A stretch of 64,000 bases of DNA from Thiobacillus sp. UBA3361. Lineage in GTDB: Bacteria > Pseudomonadota > Gammaproteobacteria > Burkholderiales > Thiobacillaceae. The DNA lies in the NCBI GenBank assembly GCA_002360535.1, contig DEQR01000079.1, positions 33,753 through 97,752 on the forward strand. The letters are read 5' to 3'. Position numbers and translations under genes: made by a program. Each line of letters begins with the position of its first letter. The stretch's first letter is position 1. This document shows positions 42,157 through 50,076 of this stretch, piece by piece. The notes under the pieces are model-generated. The model was given only the letters and a program-made list of their open reading frames with translations. It made no database searches and was not told where the DNA came from.

Positions 42157-43242
42157 ATGTCCAGCCAAACCAGCCCCATTCAACCCCTGCCACGGCACCC
42201 CCTGTCGGCCGCCGATGTGCCTGCCGTGGAGGAGGAACACCTCACGGAGGTGGAACGCGACAGTCTGAGCGCACGCATCACGGCCCTGCTGCGGGAGAGG
42301 GATGCGGTGCTGGTGGCCCATTACTACACCTCGGCCGACCTGCAGCGGCTGGCCGAGGCCACCGGCGGCTGCGTGTCCGACTCCCTGGAAATGGCCCGCT
42401 TCGGCCACGCCGCCAAGGCCCGCACCCTGGTCGTCGCCGGCGTGCGCTTCATGGGCGAGACCGCCAAGATACTCAACCCTGAAAAACGCGTGCTGATGCC
42501 CGACCTGGAAGCCGAATGCTCCCTGGACCTGTCCTGCCCGGCGGACGAGTTCGCCGCCTTCTGCGACCGGTACCCGGACCGTACGGTGGTGGTCTATGCC
42601 AATACCTCCGCCGAAGTGAAGGCGCGCGCCGATTGGGTGGTGACCTCCAGCATCGCCGTGAAGGTCGCGCGTCACCTGAAGGAGCGGGGCGAGAAGCTGA
42701 TCTGGGCGCCGGACCGATACCTGGGCGACTACGTGCAGAAGACCACCGGCGCGGACATGATCCTCTGGCAGGGCAGTTGCGTGGTACACGAGAGATTCAA
42801 GGCCGAGGGCATCGCGGAGTTGAAGCTCGAACACCCCGAGGCAGCGGTGCTGGTGCATCCGGAATCGCCGGCCAGGGTCATCGCCCTGGCCGACGTGGTG
42901 GGCTCCACCACGCAGTTGATCCGCGCCGCAGCGGAACTGCCCAACCCGGTGTTCATCGTCGCCACCGACAACGGCATCTTCTACAAGATGCGCGAGGTTG
43001 CCCCCGGAAAACGGTTGATCGAGGCCCCCAGCGGCGGCCGAGGCGCGACCTGCGTGTCCTGCGCGCACTGTCCGTGGATGGCCAAGAACAGTCTGAGAAA
43101 GCTGCTGCACGTGCTGGAAACCGGAGCCAACGAGATCCATGTGGATCCGGTGGTCGGCAGGCGCGCCGTGCGCTCCATCAATCGCATGCTGGAGTTCGCC
43201 GGCCAGAGCGGCATCGCCGTGGCCGGGTTGAGCGGGGATTAA
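42157..43242 (+). CDS. nadA: Quinolinate synthase A
   Basis: [4Fe-4S] enzyme condensing iminoaspartate with dihydroxyacetone phosphate for NAD synthesis (361 aa). VAHYYTSADLQRLAEATGGC, MGETAKILNPEKRVLMPD and LEAECSLDLSCPADEF are family motifs; the cluster Cys sites are in AECSLDLSC, QGSCVVHE and CVSCAHCPWMAKN. The start MSSQTSPIQPLPRH at 42157 is chosen because upstream frame sequence shows no similarity. Confidence 0.95.
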   Translation: MSSQTSPIQPLPRHPLSAADVPAVEEEHLTEVERDSLSARITALLRERDAVLVAHYYTSADLQRLAEATGGCVSDSLEMARFGHAAKARTLVVAGVRFMGETAKILNPEKRVLMPDLEAECSLDLSCPADEFAAFCDRYPDRTVVVYANTSAEVKARADWVVTSSIAVKVARHLKERGEKLIWAPDRYLGDYVQKTTGADMILWQGSCVVHERFKAEGIAELKLEHPEAAVLVHPESPARVIALADVVGSTTQLIRAAAELPNPVFIVATDNGIFYKMREVAPGKRLIEAPSGGRGATCVSCAHCPWMAKNSLRKLLHVLETGANEIHVDPVVGRRAVRSINRMLEFAGQSGIAVAGLSGD

Positions 43243-43248
43243 AGGGGT

Positions 43249-43572
43249 TCAGCGTTCCAGCAAGGCCTTCTTGCCGGATTTGCCTTTCCATTCGTCGGCA
43301 TCCGGCAGCGGGTCTTTCCTGGCGTTGATCACCGGCCACTCGCGGGCCAGTTCCGCATTCAGCTGGATGAATTCCCGCTGGTCGTCCGGCACGTCGTCCT
43401 CGGCGAAGATGGCCTCGGCCGGGCACTCGGCCACACACAGGGTACAGTCTATGCACTCCTCCGGATCGATGACCAGGAAATTGGGGCCTTCATGGAAACA
43501 ATCCACGGGGCAAACATCGACGCAATCCGTGTACTTGCAGCGGATGCAGTTTTCGGTGACGACATAAGTCAT
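43249..43572 (-). CDS. fdxA: 7Fe ferredoxin (FdxA-type)
   Basis: A 107-residue ferredoxin with the Azotobacter FdI-type N-terminus TYVVTENCIRCKYTDCVDVC. [3Fe-4S] and [4Fe-4S] cluster cysteines are seen in CVDVCPVDCF and CIDCTLCVAECPAEAI. It carries electrons for anabolic or Fe-S enzymes. It is tail-to-tail with nadA and divergent from trxA. Confidence 0.94.
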   Translation of the reverse strand: MTYVVTENCIRCKYTDCVDVCPVDCFHEGPNFLVIDPEECIDCTLCVAECPAEAIFAEDDVPDDQREFIQLNAELAREWPVINARKDPLPDADEWKGKSGKKALLER

Positions 43573-43709
43573 GCAGCTTTCCTCGCCTAGGGATTTTCGC
43601 TAGCATAGCGGCGACTCAATGCTCTGGCCAGGCGTGACGGAAAAGAGCATCACCCTGGCCAGCCCACTGCCATGACACGTTCACATTCATCCCAAGCGAG
43701 GTCCCCACG

Positions 43710-44036
43710 ATGAGCGAACACATCCATTACGTGACCGACGACACCTTCGAACAGGAAGTGTTGCAATCCCCCATGCCGGTGCTGGTGGACTACTGGGCGG
43801 ACTGGTGCGGCCCGTGCAAGATGATTTCCCCCATCCTGGACGAAGTGGCCAAGGAATATGCCGGCCGCCTCAAGGTCTGCAAACTGAACATCGACGAGAA
43901 TCAGGGCACTCCGCCCAAATACGGTATCCGCGGCATTCCCACCCTGATGGTGTTCAAGAATGGCAATGTCGAAGCCACCAAGGTCGGTGCCCTGTCCAAG
44001 TCGCAACTCTCGGCTTTTGTTGACAGCAACATCTAA
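43710..44036 (+). CDS. trxA: Thioredoxin
   Basis: Thioredoxin of 108 aa with WADWCGPCKMISPILDEVAK and cis-Pro loop IRGIPTLMVFKNG, the usual TrxA features. It maintains cytoplasmic thiols. Rho follows on the same strand 116 bp later, the common trxA-rho order in proteobacteria. Confidence 0.96.
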   Translation: MSEHIHYVTDDTFEQEVLQSPMPVLVDYWADWCGPCKMISPILDEVAKEYAGRLKVCKLNIDENQGTPPKYGIRGIPTLMVFKNGNVEATKVGALSKSQLSAFVDSNI

Positions 44037-44054
44037 GAACCGCTAGCCTTATCC

Positions 44055-44079
44055 GCGCCCGGAAGTCCTTTCCGGGCGC
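44055..44079 (+). terminator. Hairpin in the trxA-rho interval
   Basis: A perfect 9-bp stem GCGCCCGGA/TCCGGGCGC (10 bp with the A-T pair at the loop) follows the trxA stop by 18 bp. There is no good T run, so it may be an attenuator in the rho leader rather than a terminator. Confidence 0.55.
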
Positions 44080-44152
44080 CCCTTCCAAAACACCCCGTAA
44101 TTCCTCCAGGCCAATCGGCCGAATTCCATCCATAAAACACCTTCCGGTCACC

Positions 44153-45412
44153 ATGCATCTCTCCGAACTCAAACAACTGCACGTCAGCCAACTTCTGGAA
44201 ATGGCCGAGGCCAACGGCATCGAAAACGCCAACCGGATGCGCAAGCAGGAGCTGATCTTCGCCCTGCTGAAGAGCAAGGCCAAGAAGGGGGAGAGCATCT
44301 ACGGCGACGGGGTGCTTGAGATTTTGCCGGACGGCTTCGGCTTCCTGCGCTCGGCGGACACCTCCTACCTGGCCAGCCCGGATGACATCTACATCTCGCC
44401 CTCCCAGGTGCGGCGCTTCAATCTGCATACCGGTGACACCGTGGAGGGTGAGATCCGCACCCCCAAGGACGGCGAGCGCTACTTCGCCCTCACCAAAATC
44501 GACAAGGCCAACGGCGGCCCGGTGGAAGCGCTGAAGCACAAGATACTGTTCGAGAACCTCACGCCCTTATTCCCCAACGAACCCTACCGGCTGGAGCGGG
44601 ACATCAAGGCCGAGGAGAACCTGACCGGCCGGATCATCGACATCATCGCCCCCATCGGCAAGGGCTCGCGCGGCCTGCTGGTGGCACCGCCCAAAACCGG
44701 CAAAACGGTGATGATGCAGCACATCGCCCATGCCATCACCGCCAACTACCCCGAGGCGACCCTTATCGTCCTGCTCATCGACGAGCGGCCGGAAGAGGTG
44801 ACGGAAATGAGCCGCACGGTGCGCGGCGAGGTGGTGGCCTCCACCTTCGACGAGCCCGCCAGCCGCCACGTGCAAGTGGCGGAAATGGTCATCGAGAAGG
44901 CCAAGCGCCTGGTGGAGCACAAGCTGGACGTGGTCATCCTGCTGGACTCCATCACCCGCCTGGCGCGCGCCTACAATACCGTGCAACCCGCCTCCGGCAA
45001 GGTGCTCACCGGCGGCGTCGATGCCAACGCCCTGCAGAAGCCCAAGCGCTTCTTCGGTGCCGCCCGCAACATCGAGGAAGGCGGCAGCCTGACCATCATC
45101 GCCACCGCCCTCATCGACACCGGCAGCCGCATGGACGACGTCATTTACGAGGAGTTCAAGGGCACCGGCAACCTGGAAATCCACCTGGACCGGCGCATGG
45201 CCGAGAAGCGCGTCTATCCGGCCATCAACGTCAACCGCTCCGGCACCCGCAAGGAGGAATTGCTCATCGAGCAGAGCGTCCTGCAGAAGATTTGGGTGCT
45301 GCGCAAATTGCTCTACCCCATGGACGACCTGGACGCCATGGAGTTTCTCATCGACAAGGTCCGAGCCACCAAAGACAACGCGGGATTCTTCGACTCGATG
45401 CGGAGAGGCTAG
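44153..45412 (+). CDS. rho: Transcription termination factor Rho
   Basis: Hexameric RNA helicase of 419 aa. The N-terminal RNA-binding part starts MHLSELKQLHVSQLLEMAEA and has GVLEILPDGFGFLRSADTSY (cold-shock-like). The ATPase core has Walker A VAPPKTGKTVMMQ, Walker B VVILLDSITRLARAYN and the R-loop SGKVLTGGVDANALQKPKRF. Length and motifs are standard. The upstream leader may be autoregulated. Confidence 0.97.
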   Translation: MHLSELKQLHVSQLLEMAEANGIENANRMRKQELIFALLKSKAKKGESIYGDGVLEILPDGFGFLRSADTSYLASPDDIYISPSQVRRFNLHTGDTVEGEIRTPKDGERYFALTKIDKANGGPVEALKHKILFENLTPLFPNEPYRLERDIKAEENLTGRIIDIIAPIGKGSRGLLVAPPKTGKTVMMQHIAHAITANYPEATLIVLLIDERPEEVTEMSRTVRGEVVASTFDEPASRHVQVAEMVIEKAKRLVEHKLDVVILLDSITRLARAYNTVQPASGKVLTGGVDANALQKPKRFFGAARNIEEGGSLTIIATALIDTGSRMDDVIYEEFKGTGNLEIHLDRRMAEKRVYPAINVNRSGTRKEELLIEQSVLQKIWVLRKLLYPMDDLDAMEFLIDKVRATKDNAGFFDSMRRG

Positions 45413-45436
45413 ATAGCGCTCAGCTATCAACCGTGA

Positions 45437-45509
45437 CCGTAGGTCGGCAATCCTTTGCCGACGTCATCTAAGTACTCACAATCGGCGGCAAGGGGTTGCC
45501 GCCCTACGG
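45437..45509. repeat. Composite REP/BIME-like palindrome
   Basis: Two hairpins in inverted arrangement: GTCGGCAA-TCCT-TTGCCGAC (45443-45462) and GGCGGCAA-GGGG-TTGCCGCC (45484-45503). They are bounded by CCGTAGG (45437-45443) and its complement CCTACGG (45503-45509). It lies between convergent rho and argB and may terminate both. Confidence 0.75.
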
Positions 45510-45537
45510 ACTGCCGAGAACGGACCGTTTCAGCGCT

Positions 45538-46425
45538 TCAGCGCGACTTGATCAGGGTCCCCACCCCCTCATCGGTCATGATCTCCAGCAGCAGCGCATG
45601 CTCCACCCGCCCGTCGATGATGTGCACCGACTTCACGCCGCTGCGCGCCGCGTCCAGGGCCGAGCCGATCTTGGGCAGCATGCCGCCGGACAGGGTCCCC
45701 TCCGCCACCAGTTCATCGATCTTCGCCGGTGTCAGGCCGGTGAGCAGATTGCCATCCTTGTCCAGCACGCCCGGCGTGTTGGTCAACAGCACCAGTTTCT
45801 CCGCCTTCAGCACCTCGGCCAGCTTGCCCGCCACCACGTCGGCATTGATGTTGTAAGTCTCGCCGTGACCGCCAATGCCGATGGGCGCGATCACAGGGAT
45901 GAAGTCACCCTTGTCGAGGAATGCGATCAGATCGGGGTCGATGTAGGTGATCTCGCCTACGTGGCCGATGTCGATCAGATCACCCGGCCGTTCCCTGTCC
46001 TCCATCATCAGCTTCTTGGCGCGGATGAAGCTGCCATCGACGCCGGTCAGGCCCACCGCCTTGCCACCGGCTTGGTTGATCAGGTTGACGATGTCCTTGT
46101 TCACTTGGCCGCCCAGCACCATCTCCACCACATCCATGGTCTCCGAGTCGGTGACCCGCATGCCCTGGATGAACTCGCCCTTCTTGCCGACACGTTTGAG
46201 CAAATCCTCGATCTGCGGGCCGCCGCCGTGCACCACTACCGGATTGAGGCCCACCAGCTTCAGCAACACCACGTCGCGGGCAAAGGCAGCCTGGAGCCTG
46301 GGGTCAGTCATGGCGTTGCCACCGTACTTGATGACCACCGTCTTGTCCCAGAAACGCTGGATATAAGGCAGGGCCTCGGAGATGACCTGGGCTTTGACGG
46401 TGGCGGGCAACTCGGACGTAGTCAT
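45538..46425 (-). CDS. argB: Acetylglutamate kinase
   Basis: Second enzyme of arginine synthesis, phosphorylating N-acetylglutamate (295 aa). Motifs: VVIKYGGNAM, VVVHGGGPQIEDLLKRVGKK, VLGGQVNKDIVNLINQAGG, INADVVAGKLAEVLKAEKLV, and LVAEGTLSGGMLPKIGSALD. The N-terminal helix region (SELPATVKAQVISEALPYIQ) is the extension seen in arginine-inhibited hexameric kinases, so feedback control is likely. The start at 46425 fits that form. Confidence 0.96.
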   Translation of the reverse strand: MTTSELPATVKAQVISEALPYIQRFWDKTVVIKYGGNAMTDPRLQAAFARDVVLLKLVGLNPVVVHGGGPQIEDLLKRVGKKGEFIQGMRVTDSETMDVVEMVLGGQVNKDIVNLINQAGGKAVGLTGVDGSFIRAKKLMMEDRERPGDLIDIGHVGEITYIDPDLIAFLDKGDFIPVIAPIGIGGHGETYNINADVVAGKLAEVLKAEKLVLLTNTPGVLDKDGNLLTGLTPAKIDELVAEGTLSGGMLPKIGSALDAARSGVKSVHIIDGRVEHALLLEIMTDEGVGTLIKSR

Positions 46426-46486
46426 GGCGAACCTCACGGACTGAAATGGCTGGATTGTAGAAAAAACCACGTGCCGGCGCGGCAAG

Positions 46487-46510
46487 AAAAAAGGGCGGCT
46501 GAAGCCGCCC
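46487..46510 (-). terminator. Rho-independent terminator of the Hsp20 gene
   Basis: A 7-bp stem GGGCGGC/GCCGCCC with TGAA/TTCA loop; on the minus strand it is followed by six T residues. It lies 26 bp after the Hsp20 stop. Confidence 0.9.
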
Positions 46511-46535
46511 CTACCATGTATTCCGCAGTGCCCGG

Positions 46536-46964
46536 CTATTGCACCGTCAGCTTGCGCGCGGCCTCCGTGGTCTTCTTGGGCAGCACCAACTCCAAAACCC
46601 CGTTCTCGAAGCGGGCCTTGGCTTTGGCCTCGTCCACATCCTGGGCCAGGTTGAAGCTGCGATAGACCTTGCCGTAGTAGCGTTCGCTACGCAGCACTTT
46701 TTCTCCTTCCTTCTGTTCGCTTTCACGCTTGGTTTCAGCGGAAATGCTCACATTCCTGCCTTCAATGGCAACGTGGATGTCCTCTTTCTTCACACCGGGC
46801 ATTTCGGCATGCACGGTGTAGTTCCCATTGTCTTCCTTCACGTCCATCTTGATCATCTCGGGCTGCTCGCCAGCGAGGCGCCATGGGCGGAGTCCGTAGC
46901 CTTTGAAGAGGTCCTCGAACAGATCATCGATGGCGTAGGGGTCGCGACGTACGATATTGGTCAT
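46536..46964 (-). CDS. Hsp20/alpha-crystallin small heat shock protein
   Basis: A 142-residue small heat shock protein. The alpha-crystallin domain runs about residues 38-130, with KMDVKEDNGNYTVHAEMPGV, VSISAETKRESEQKEGEKVL and FNLAQDVDEAKAKARFENGV; the last is the conserved GVL region (FENGVLELVLPK). It acts as an ATP-independent holdase. The ATG at 46964 follows TTGGAGGAC. A sigma-32-like promoter lies upstream. Confidence 0.95.
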   Translation of the reverse strand: MTNIVRRDPYAIDDLFEDLFKGYGLRPWRLAGEQPEMIKMDVKEDNGNYTVHAEMPGVKKEDIHVAIEGRNVSISAETKRESEQKEGEKVLRSERYYGKVYRSFNLAQDVDEAKAKARFENGVLELVLPKKTTEAARKLTVQ

Positions 46965-47018
46965 GATGTCCTCCAATCTTTCTGTTTTGGGCAACAGCCA
47001 ATGGCTGTTTCTACTTTC

Positions 47019-47047
47019 AATATGGTGTGTATCGGGGAGGAATCAAG
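47019..47047 (-). promoter_or_regulatory. Possible sigma-32 heat-shock promoter of the Hsp20 gene
   Basis: On the minus strand CTTGATT (47041-47047) and CCATATT (47019-47025) are separated by 15 bp, similar to the sigma-32 consensus CTTGAAA-N13-15-CCCCATNT. The location 55 bp upstream of the ATG is suitable. The match is partial. Confidence 0.45.
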
Positions 47048-47195
47048 CACTACCCAGATATCCGTATCTGCTTAATTTATAAAAAAAACTTTACTTGCTC
47101 GAGGTAAAAAAACCCACTTAGAGTAGGAACCGTCAGACGGGCGCATGCCCTCGACACATCCAATACCAATGTCATTCGTTTTTGAGGAGCAGACC

Positions 47196-47582
47196 ATGAA
47201 ACGCAATCGGAAAAGCGCCCTGACCCTGGCCCTGGGCTCCGCCTTCGCCACCACACTGGCGACGGCGCCCCTGGCCAACGCAGCGGACAACCCCTTCTCC
47301 GCCCAATCCATCGGCAATGGCTACATGGTGGCCGCCATGGACAAGGGCATGGAGGGTAAATGCGGCGAGGGCAAGTGCGGCGGTGCCAAGGCCAAGGCCA
47401 AGGAAGGCAAGTGCGGCGAGGGCAAGTGTGGCGGCGACAAGGCCAAGGCCAAGGAAGGCAAATGCGGCGAGGGCAAGTGCGGCGGCGACAAGGCCAAAGC
47501 CAAGGAAGGCAAATGTGGCGAGGGCAAGTGCGGCGGTGACAAGGCCAAGGCCAAGGAGGGCAAATGCGGCGGCATGAAGTAA
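47196..47582 (+). CDS. HvfA/bufferin-type secreted EGKCG-repeat peptide precursor
   Basis: A 128-residue exported precursor. Residues 1-29 are a signal peptide (ATTLATAPLANA, cut before ADN). Residues 53-125 hold nine copies of EGKCG (starting at E53, 58, 70, 75, 87, 92, 104, 109 and 121) in a 17-residue tandem unit; all nine cysteines are in these motifs and spacers are AKAKAK-type. EGKCG peptides with a neighbouring DUF692 enzyme are known as HvfA/bufferin-like RiPP precursors whose Cys become thiooxazole or related copper-binding groups. Both the enzyme and DUF2063 partner follow. A metal-buffering role is inferred. Confidence 0.9.
   Translation: MKRNRKSALTLALGSAFATTLATAPLANAADNPFSAQSIGNGYMVAAMDKGMEGKCGEGKCGGAKAKAKEGKCGEGKCGGDKAKAKEGKCGEGKCGGDKAKAKEGKCGEGKCGGDKAKAKEGKCGGMK
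47352..47570 (+). repeat. 51-bp tandem repeat encoding EGKCG motifs
   Basis: Four 51-bp units plus part of a fifth, each coding for two EGKCG motifs and a GDKAKAK-type spacer. The first unit has GAK in place of GDK. Units are close to identical at DNA level, so copy number should vary between strains. Confidence 0.92.
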
Positions 47583-47602
47583 GCCATTCTGGGGACTGAC
47601 CC

Positions 47603-48448
47603 ATGACCCACGCCGGATTGCACGGCGCGGGCCTCGGTTTTCGGCGCGAATTGATCCCCGCGCTGAAAACCGGGGTACCCCCGGTCATCGATTTCTTCGA
47701 ACTCGCCCCGGAGAACTGGATCGATCTGGGCGGCCGTTATGCCCGTGACCTGCGCCGCTTTACCGAGGCCCACCCCTTCGTGTGCCACGGCCTGTCCCTG
47801 TCCCTGGGTGGCATGACGCCTCTCGACCAGGTGCTGCTCAGAAAGATTCGCGCCTTCATGGCCGAGCATGGCATCGGGCTCTATACCGAGCACCTTTCCT
47901 ACTGCTCGGATCACGGCCATCTGTACGACCTGCTGCCCATCCCTTTCACCGGCGAGGCGGTCAAATATGTGGCGGCGCGCATCCGCCAGGCGCAGGACAT
48001 CCTGGGCCAGCGCATGGCCGTCGAGAACGCCTCCTACTACGTGGCCGCACCCATCGCCGAGATGGACGAGGCGGAGTTCATCAACGCTGTGCTGGCGGAG
48101 GCCGACTGCCTGCTGCACCTGGACGTGAACAACGTCTATGTGAACAGCGTCAACCATCGCTACGACCCGGTGGCCTTCCTGAAGCGCATGCCCGCCGAGC
48201 GCATCGTCTATCTGCATATGGCGGGCCACTACCGGGAAGCGGAGGATTTGATCGTGGATACCCACGGCGCCGAGGTGATCGATCCGGTCTGGGATTTGCT
48301 GGATACCACCTATGGCCTGTTCGGCACCCCTCCGACCCTGCTGGAGCGGGATTTCAACATCCCCCCCCTGGCCGAACTGGTGGCGGAAGTGGGCCGTATC
48401 GCCGAGTTGCAGGCCGGGCACGGGCATCGACGAGTCAGGGCGGCCTGA
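47603..48448 (+). CDS. DUF692/MNIO-family modifying enzyme (HvfB/BufB-like)
   Basis: A 281-residue TIM-barrel protein of the DUF692 family, multinuclear non-haem iron oxidative enzymes (MNIO) that modify Cys in RiPP precursors (MbnB of methanobactin and related enzymes). Family motifs: FFELAPENWIDLGGRYARDL, YTEHLSYCSDHGHLYDLLPI, MAVENASYY, LHLDVNNVYVNSVNHRYDP and YLHMAGHYREAEDLIVDTHG, which carry His, Glu and Asp metal ligands. It starts 21 bp after the EGKCG gene and its stop overlaps the DUF2063 start. Iron and oxygen dependence are inferred from the family. Confidence 0.93.
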   Translation: MTHAGLHGAGLGFRRELIPALKTGVPPVIDFFELAPENWIDLGGRYARDLRRFTEAHPFVCHGLSLSLGGMTPLDQVLLRKIRAFMAEHGIGLYTEHLSYCSDHGHLYDLLPIPFTGEAVKYVAARIRQAQDILGQRMAVENASYYVAAPIAEMDEAEFINAVLAEADCLLHLDVNNVYVNSVNHRYDPVAFLKRMPAERIVYLHMAGHYREAEDLIVDTHGAEVIDPVWDLLDTTYGLFGTPPTLLERDFNIPPLAELVAEVGRIAELQAGHGHRRVRAA

Positions 48449-49206
48449 TGGACTTCCGGGACTATCAGCGGCGGTTCACCGCCCACATCCGCGATCCGGT
48501 CGGCACCCCGCGTCCGCCCGGCGCACCCGTGCGGCGCATGCGGGTGTACAACGAATTGCTGTTCAACAACGTGGAAGGCTTCCTGCTCGCCTGCTTCCCG
48601 GTGTGCCGGGCCATACTGGGCAAGCGGCGCTGGACCCGGCTGGCACGTGCCTTCTTCCGCTCGCATGCCAGCCGCTCTCCTTTTTTTCGCCAGATACCCG
48701 AGGAATTCCTGCGTTTTCTCCAGGATGAATTCGAGCCGGCGGACGACACCCCCGATTTCCTGCCCGAGCTGGCGCACTACGAGTGGGTGGAACTGGCCCT
48801 GGATACGTCCGACCGGGATGTGCAGTCGCCCGCCTACGACGCGGCCGCCGACCTGCTCGCCCTCCGACCCGTGTTCAACCCTGTGTTGCGCCTGCTGGCC
48901 TACCGCTACCCGGTGCACCGCCTCTCCCCCCGCTACCGGCCTGCCGAGCCACCGGCGGCGCCGACCTTCATCCTGGCCTATCGGCACCCGGATACGCTGG
49001 AGGTGGCATTCCAGGAGATCAACGCGATGACCGCCGGCCTGTTGAACCTGCTGATGGAGCATCCCGGCCTGAGCGGTGAAGAAGCGCTGGACCGGCTCGC
49101 GACGGAAAACGGACAACACGACGCCACGGCCCTGCGCGCCGGCGGGCATCGGATTTTGGACGCGCTGCGGGACAGCGGCGCCATCTTGGGCGGCGCCCTG
49201 ACCTGA
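48448..49206 (+). CDS. DUF2063-family partner protein (HvfC/BufC-like)
   Basis: A 252-residue protein starting MDFRDYQRRFTAHIRDPVGT, the standard N-terminus of DUF2063 proteins. YNELLFNNVEGFLLACFPVC near residues 35-55 and FFRQIPEEFLRFLQDEF near 80-96 are family motifs. These proteins act as recognition or scaffold partners for the DUF692 enzyme, bringing the precursor to it. The ATG shares one base with the stop of the enzyme gene (TGATG). No DoxX-type HvfD gene follows. Confidence 0.9.
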   Translation: MDFRDYQRRFTAHIRDPVGTPRPPGAPVRRMRVYNELLFNNVEGFLLACFPVCRAILGKRRWTRLARAFFRSHASRSPFFRQIPEEFLRFLQDEFEPADDTPDFLPELAHYEWVELALDTSDRDVQSPAYDAAADLLALRPVFNPVLRLLAYRYPVHRLSPRYRPAEPPAAPTFILAYRHPDTLEVAFQEINAMTAGLLNLLMEHPGLSGEEALDRLATENGQHDATALRAGGHRILDALRDSGAILGGALT

Positions 49207-49210
49207 GCGC

Positions 49211-49230
49211 CCTGGGCGCAGCCGCCCAGG
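49211..49230 (+). terminator. Hairpin after the HvfABC-type operon
   Basis: CCTGGGCG-CAGC-CGCCCAGG is a perfect 8-bp stem, 4 bp after the DUF2063 stop and directly before the Pho box. It has no T run. Confidence 0.55.
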
Positions 49231-49259
49231 CAGTCATCAAAGCTTCACAAATCCGTCAT
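49231..49259 (+). promoter_or_regulatory. Pho box upstream of phoB
   Basis: Three heptamers CAGTCAT, GCTTCAC and CCGTCAT are spaced at 11-bp intervals with AT-rich linkers CAAA and AAAT. This matches the PhoB operator (CTGTCAT-N4 repeats). It lies 39 bp before phoB, consistent with autoregulation. Confidence 0.85.
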
Positions 49260-49297
49260 AACATGCCCTGCGAACATGCATCGTCGCGGAGGTTGAT

Positions 49298-49984
49298 GTG
49301 TCTGCCACCATCCTGGTCGTCGAGGACGAACCCGGCATTCAGGAAGTACTGAAGTTCAATCTCGGCCAGCATGGCCACGACGTGCTCGTGGCCGGCGACG
49401 CCGAAGAGGCCATGGCCCGCCTGCGAGGCGCCCTTCCCGATCTGATTCTGCTCGACTGGATGCTGCCCGGCATGTCCGGCATCGACCTGGCCCGGCGCCT
49501 GCGCGGTGACCATCGCCTGAAGGGCGTACCCATCATCATGCTCACCGCCCGTGCCGACGAACGCGACAAGGTACTGGGCCTGGACACGGGGGCCGACGAC
49601 TACATCACCAAGCCCTTCAGTCCGCGCGAACTGATGGCCCGCATCAAGGCGGTGTTACGCCGGCGCGCGCCGCAGATGACCGAGGATCCCGTGGAGATCG
49701 GCGGCCTGCGGCTGGACCCGGTCAGCCACAGGGTGTTCGGCAACGGCACCCCCCTGGACCTGGGCCCCACGGAATTTCGCCTGCTGCATTTCATGATGAC
49801 CCATCCGGAACGGGTCTATTCGCGCTCCCAACTGCTGGACCATGTGTGGGGCGACCATGTGTTCGTCGAGGAACGCACCGTGGACGTGCACATCCGACGC
49901 CTGCGCTCGGCCCTGGAACCCACCAGCCACAACAGCCTGATCCAGACCGTGCGCGGCGCCGGCTACCGGCTGTCCGCATCCTGA
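49298..49984 (+). CDS. phoB: Phosphate regulon response regulator PhoB
   Basis: OmpR-type response regulator of 228 aa. Receiver: ILVVEDEPGIQEVLKFNLGQ with the phosphorylated Asp in LILLDWMLPGMSGIDLARRL (near residue 53) and Lys in DDYITKPFSPRELMARIKAV. The winged helix C-terminal domain has HMVHIRR-type DNA-contact helix (ERTVDVHIRRLRSALEP). Translation starts at GTG with an upstream CGGAGG. It follows a Pho box and precedes phoR by 92 bp. Confidence 0.95.
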   Translation: MSATILVVEDEPGIQEVLKFNLGQHGHDVLVAGDAEEAMARLRGALPDLILLDWMLPGMSGIDLARRLRGDHRLKGVPIIMLTARADERDKVLGLDTGADDYITKPFSPRELMARIKAVLRRRAPQMTEDPVEIGGLRLDPVSHRVFGNGTPLDLGPTEFRLLHFMMTHPERVYSRSQLLDHVWGDHVFVEERTVDVHIRRLRSALEPTSHNSLIQTVRGAGYRLSAS

Positions 49985-50076
49985 CCCCCGCCGCCCCACG
50001 CACCGTGCCCGGCACGGGCGCGCCGAAAGGGCCTGCTAGAATTCCCCCACTGTTTCCCCGCGGCTGACGAATTCCC

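Noticed and set aside
43249..43572. fdxA as part of the metal-peptide or nadA system
   Set aside because: It is an ordinary 7Fe ferredoxin tail-to-tail with nadA, with no link to the system at 47 kb.
47110..47195. ECF-type promoter (GGAACC element) for the HvfABC-type operon
   Set aside because: GGAACC at about 47127 has no CGTC/CGAA element at a normal spacing; a CGACAC lies about 20 bp away, which is too far.
47352..47570. Repeat array as a CRISPR
   Set aside because: The units have no unique spacers; they are coding and in frame for EGKCG motifs.
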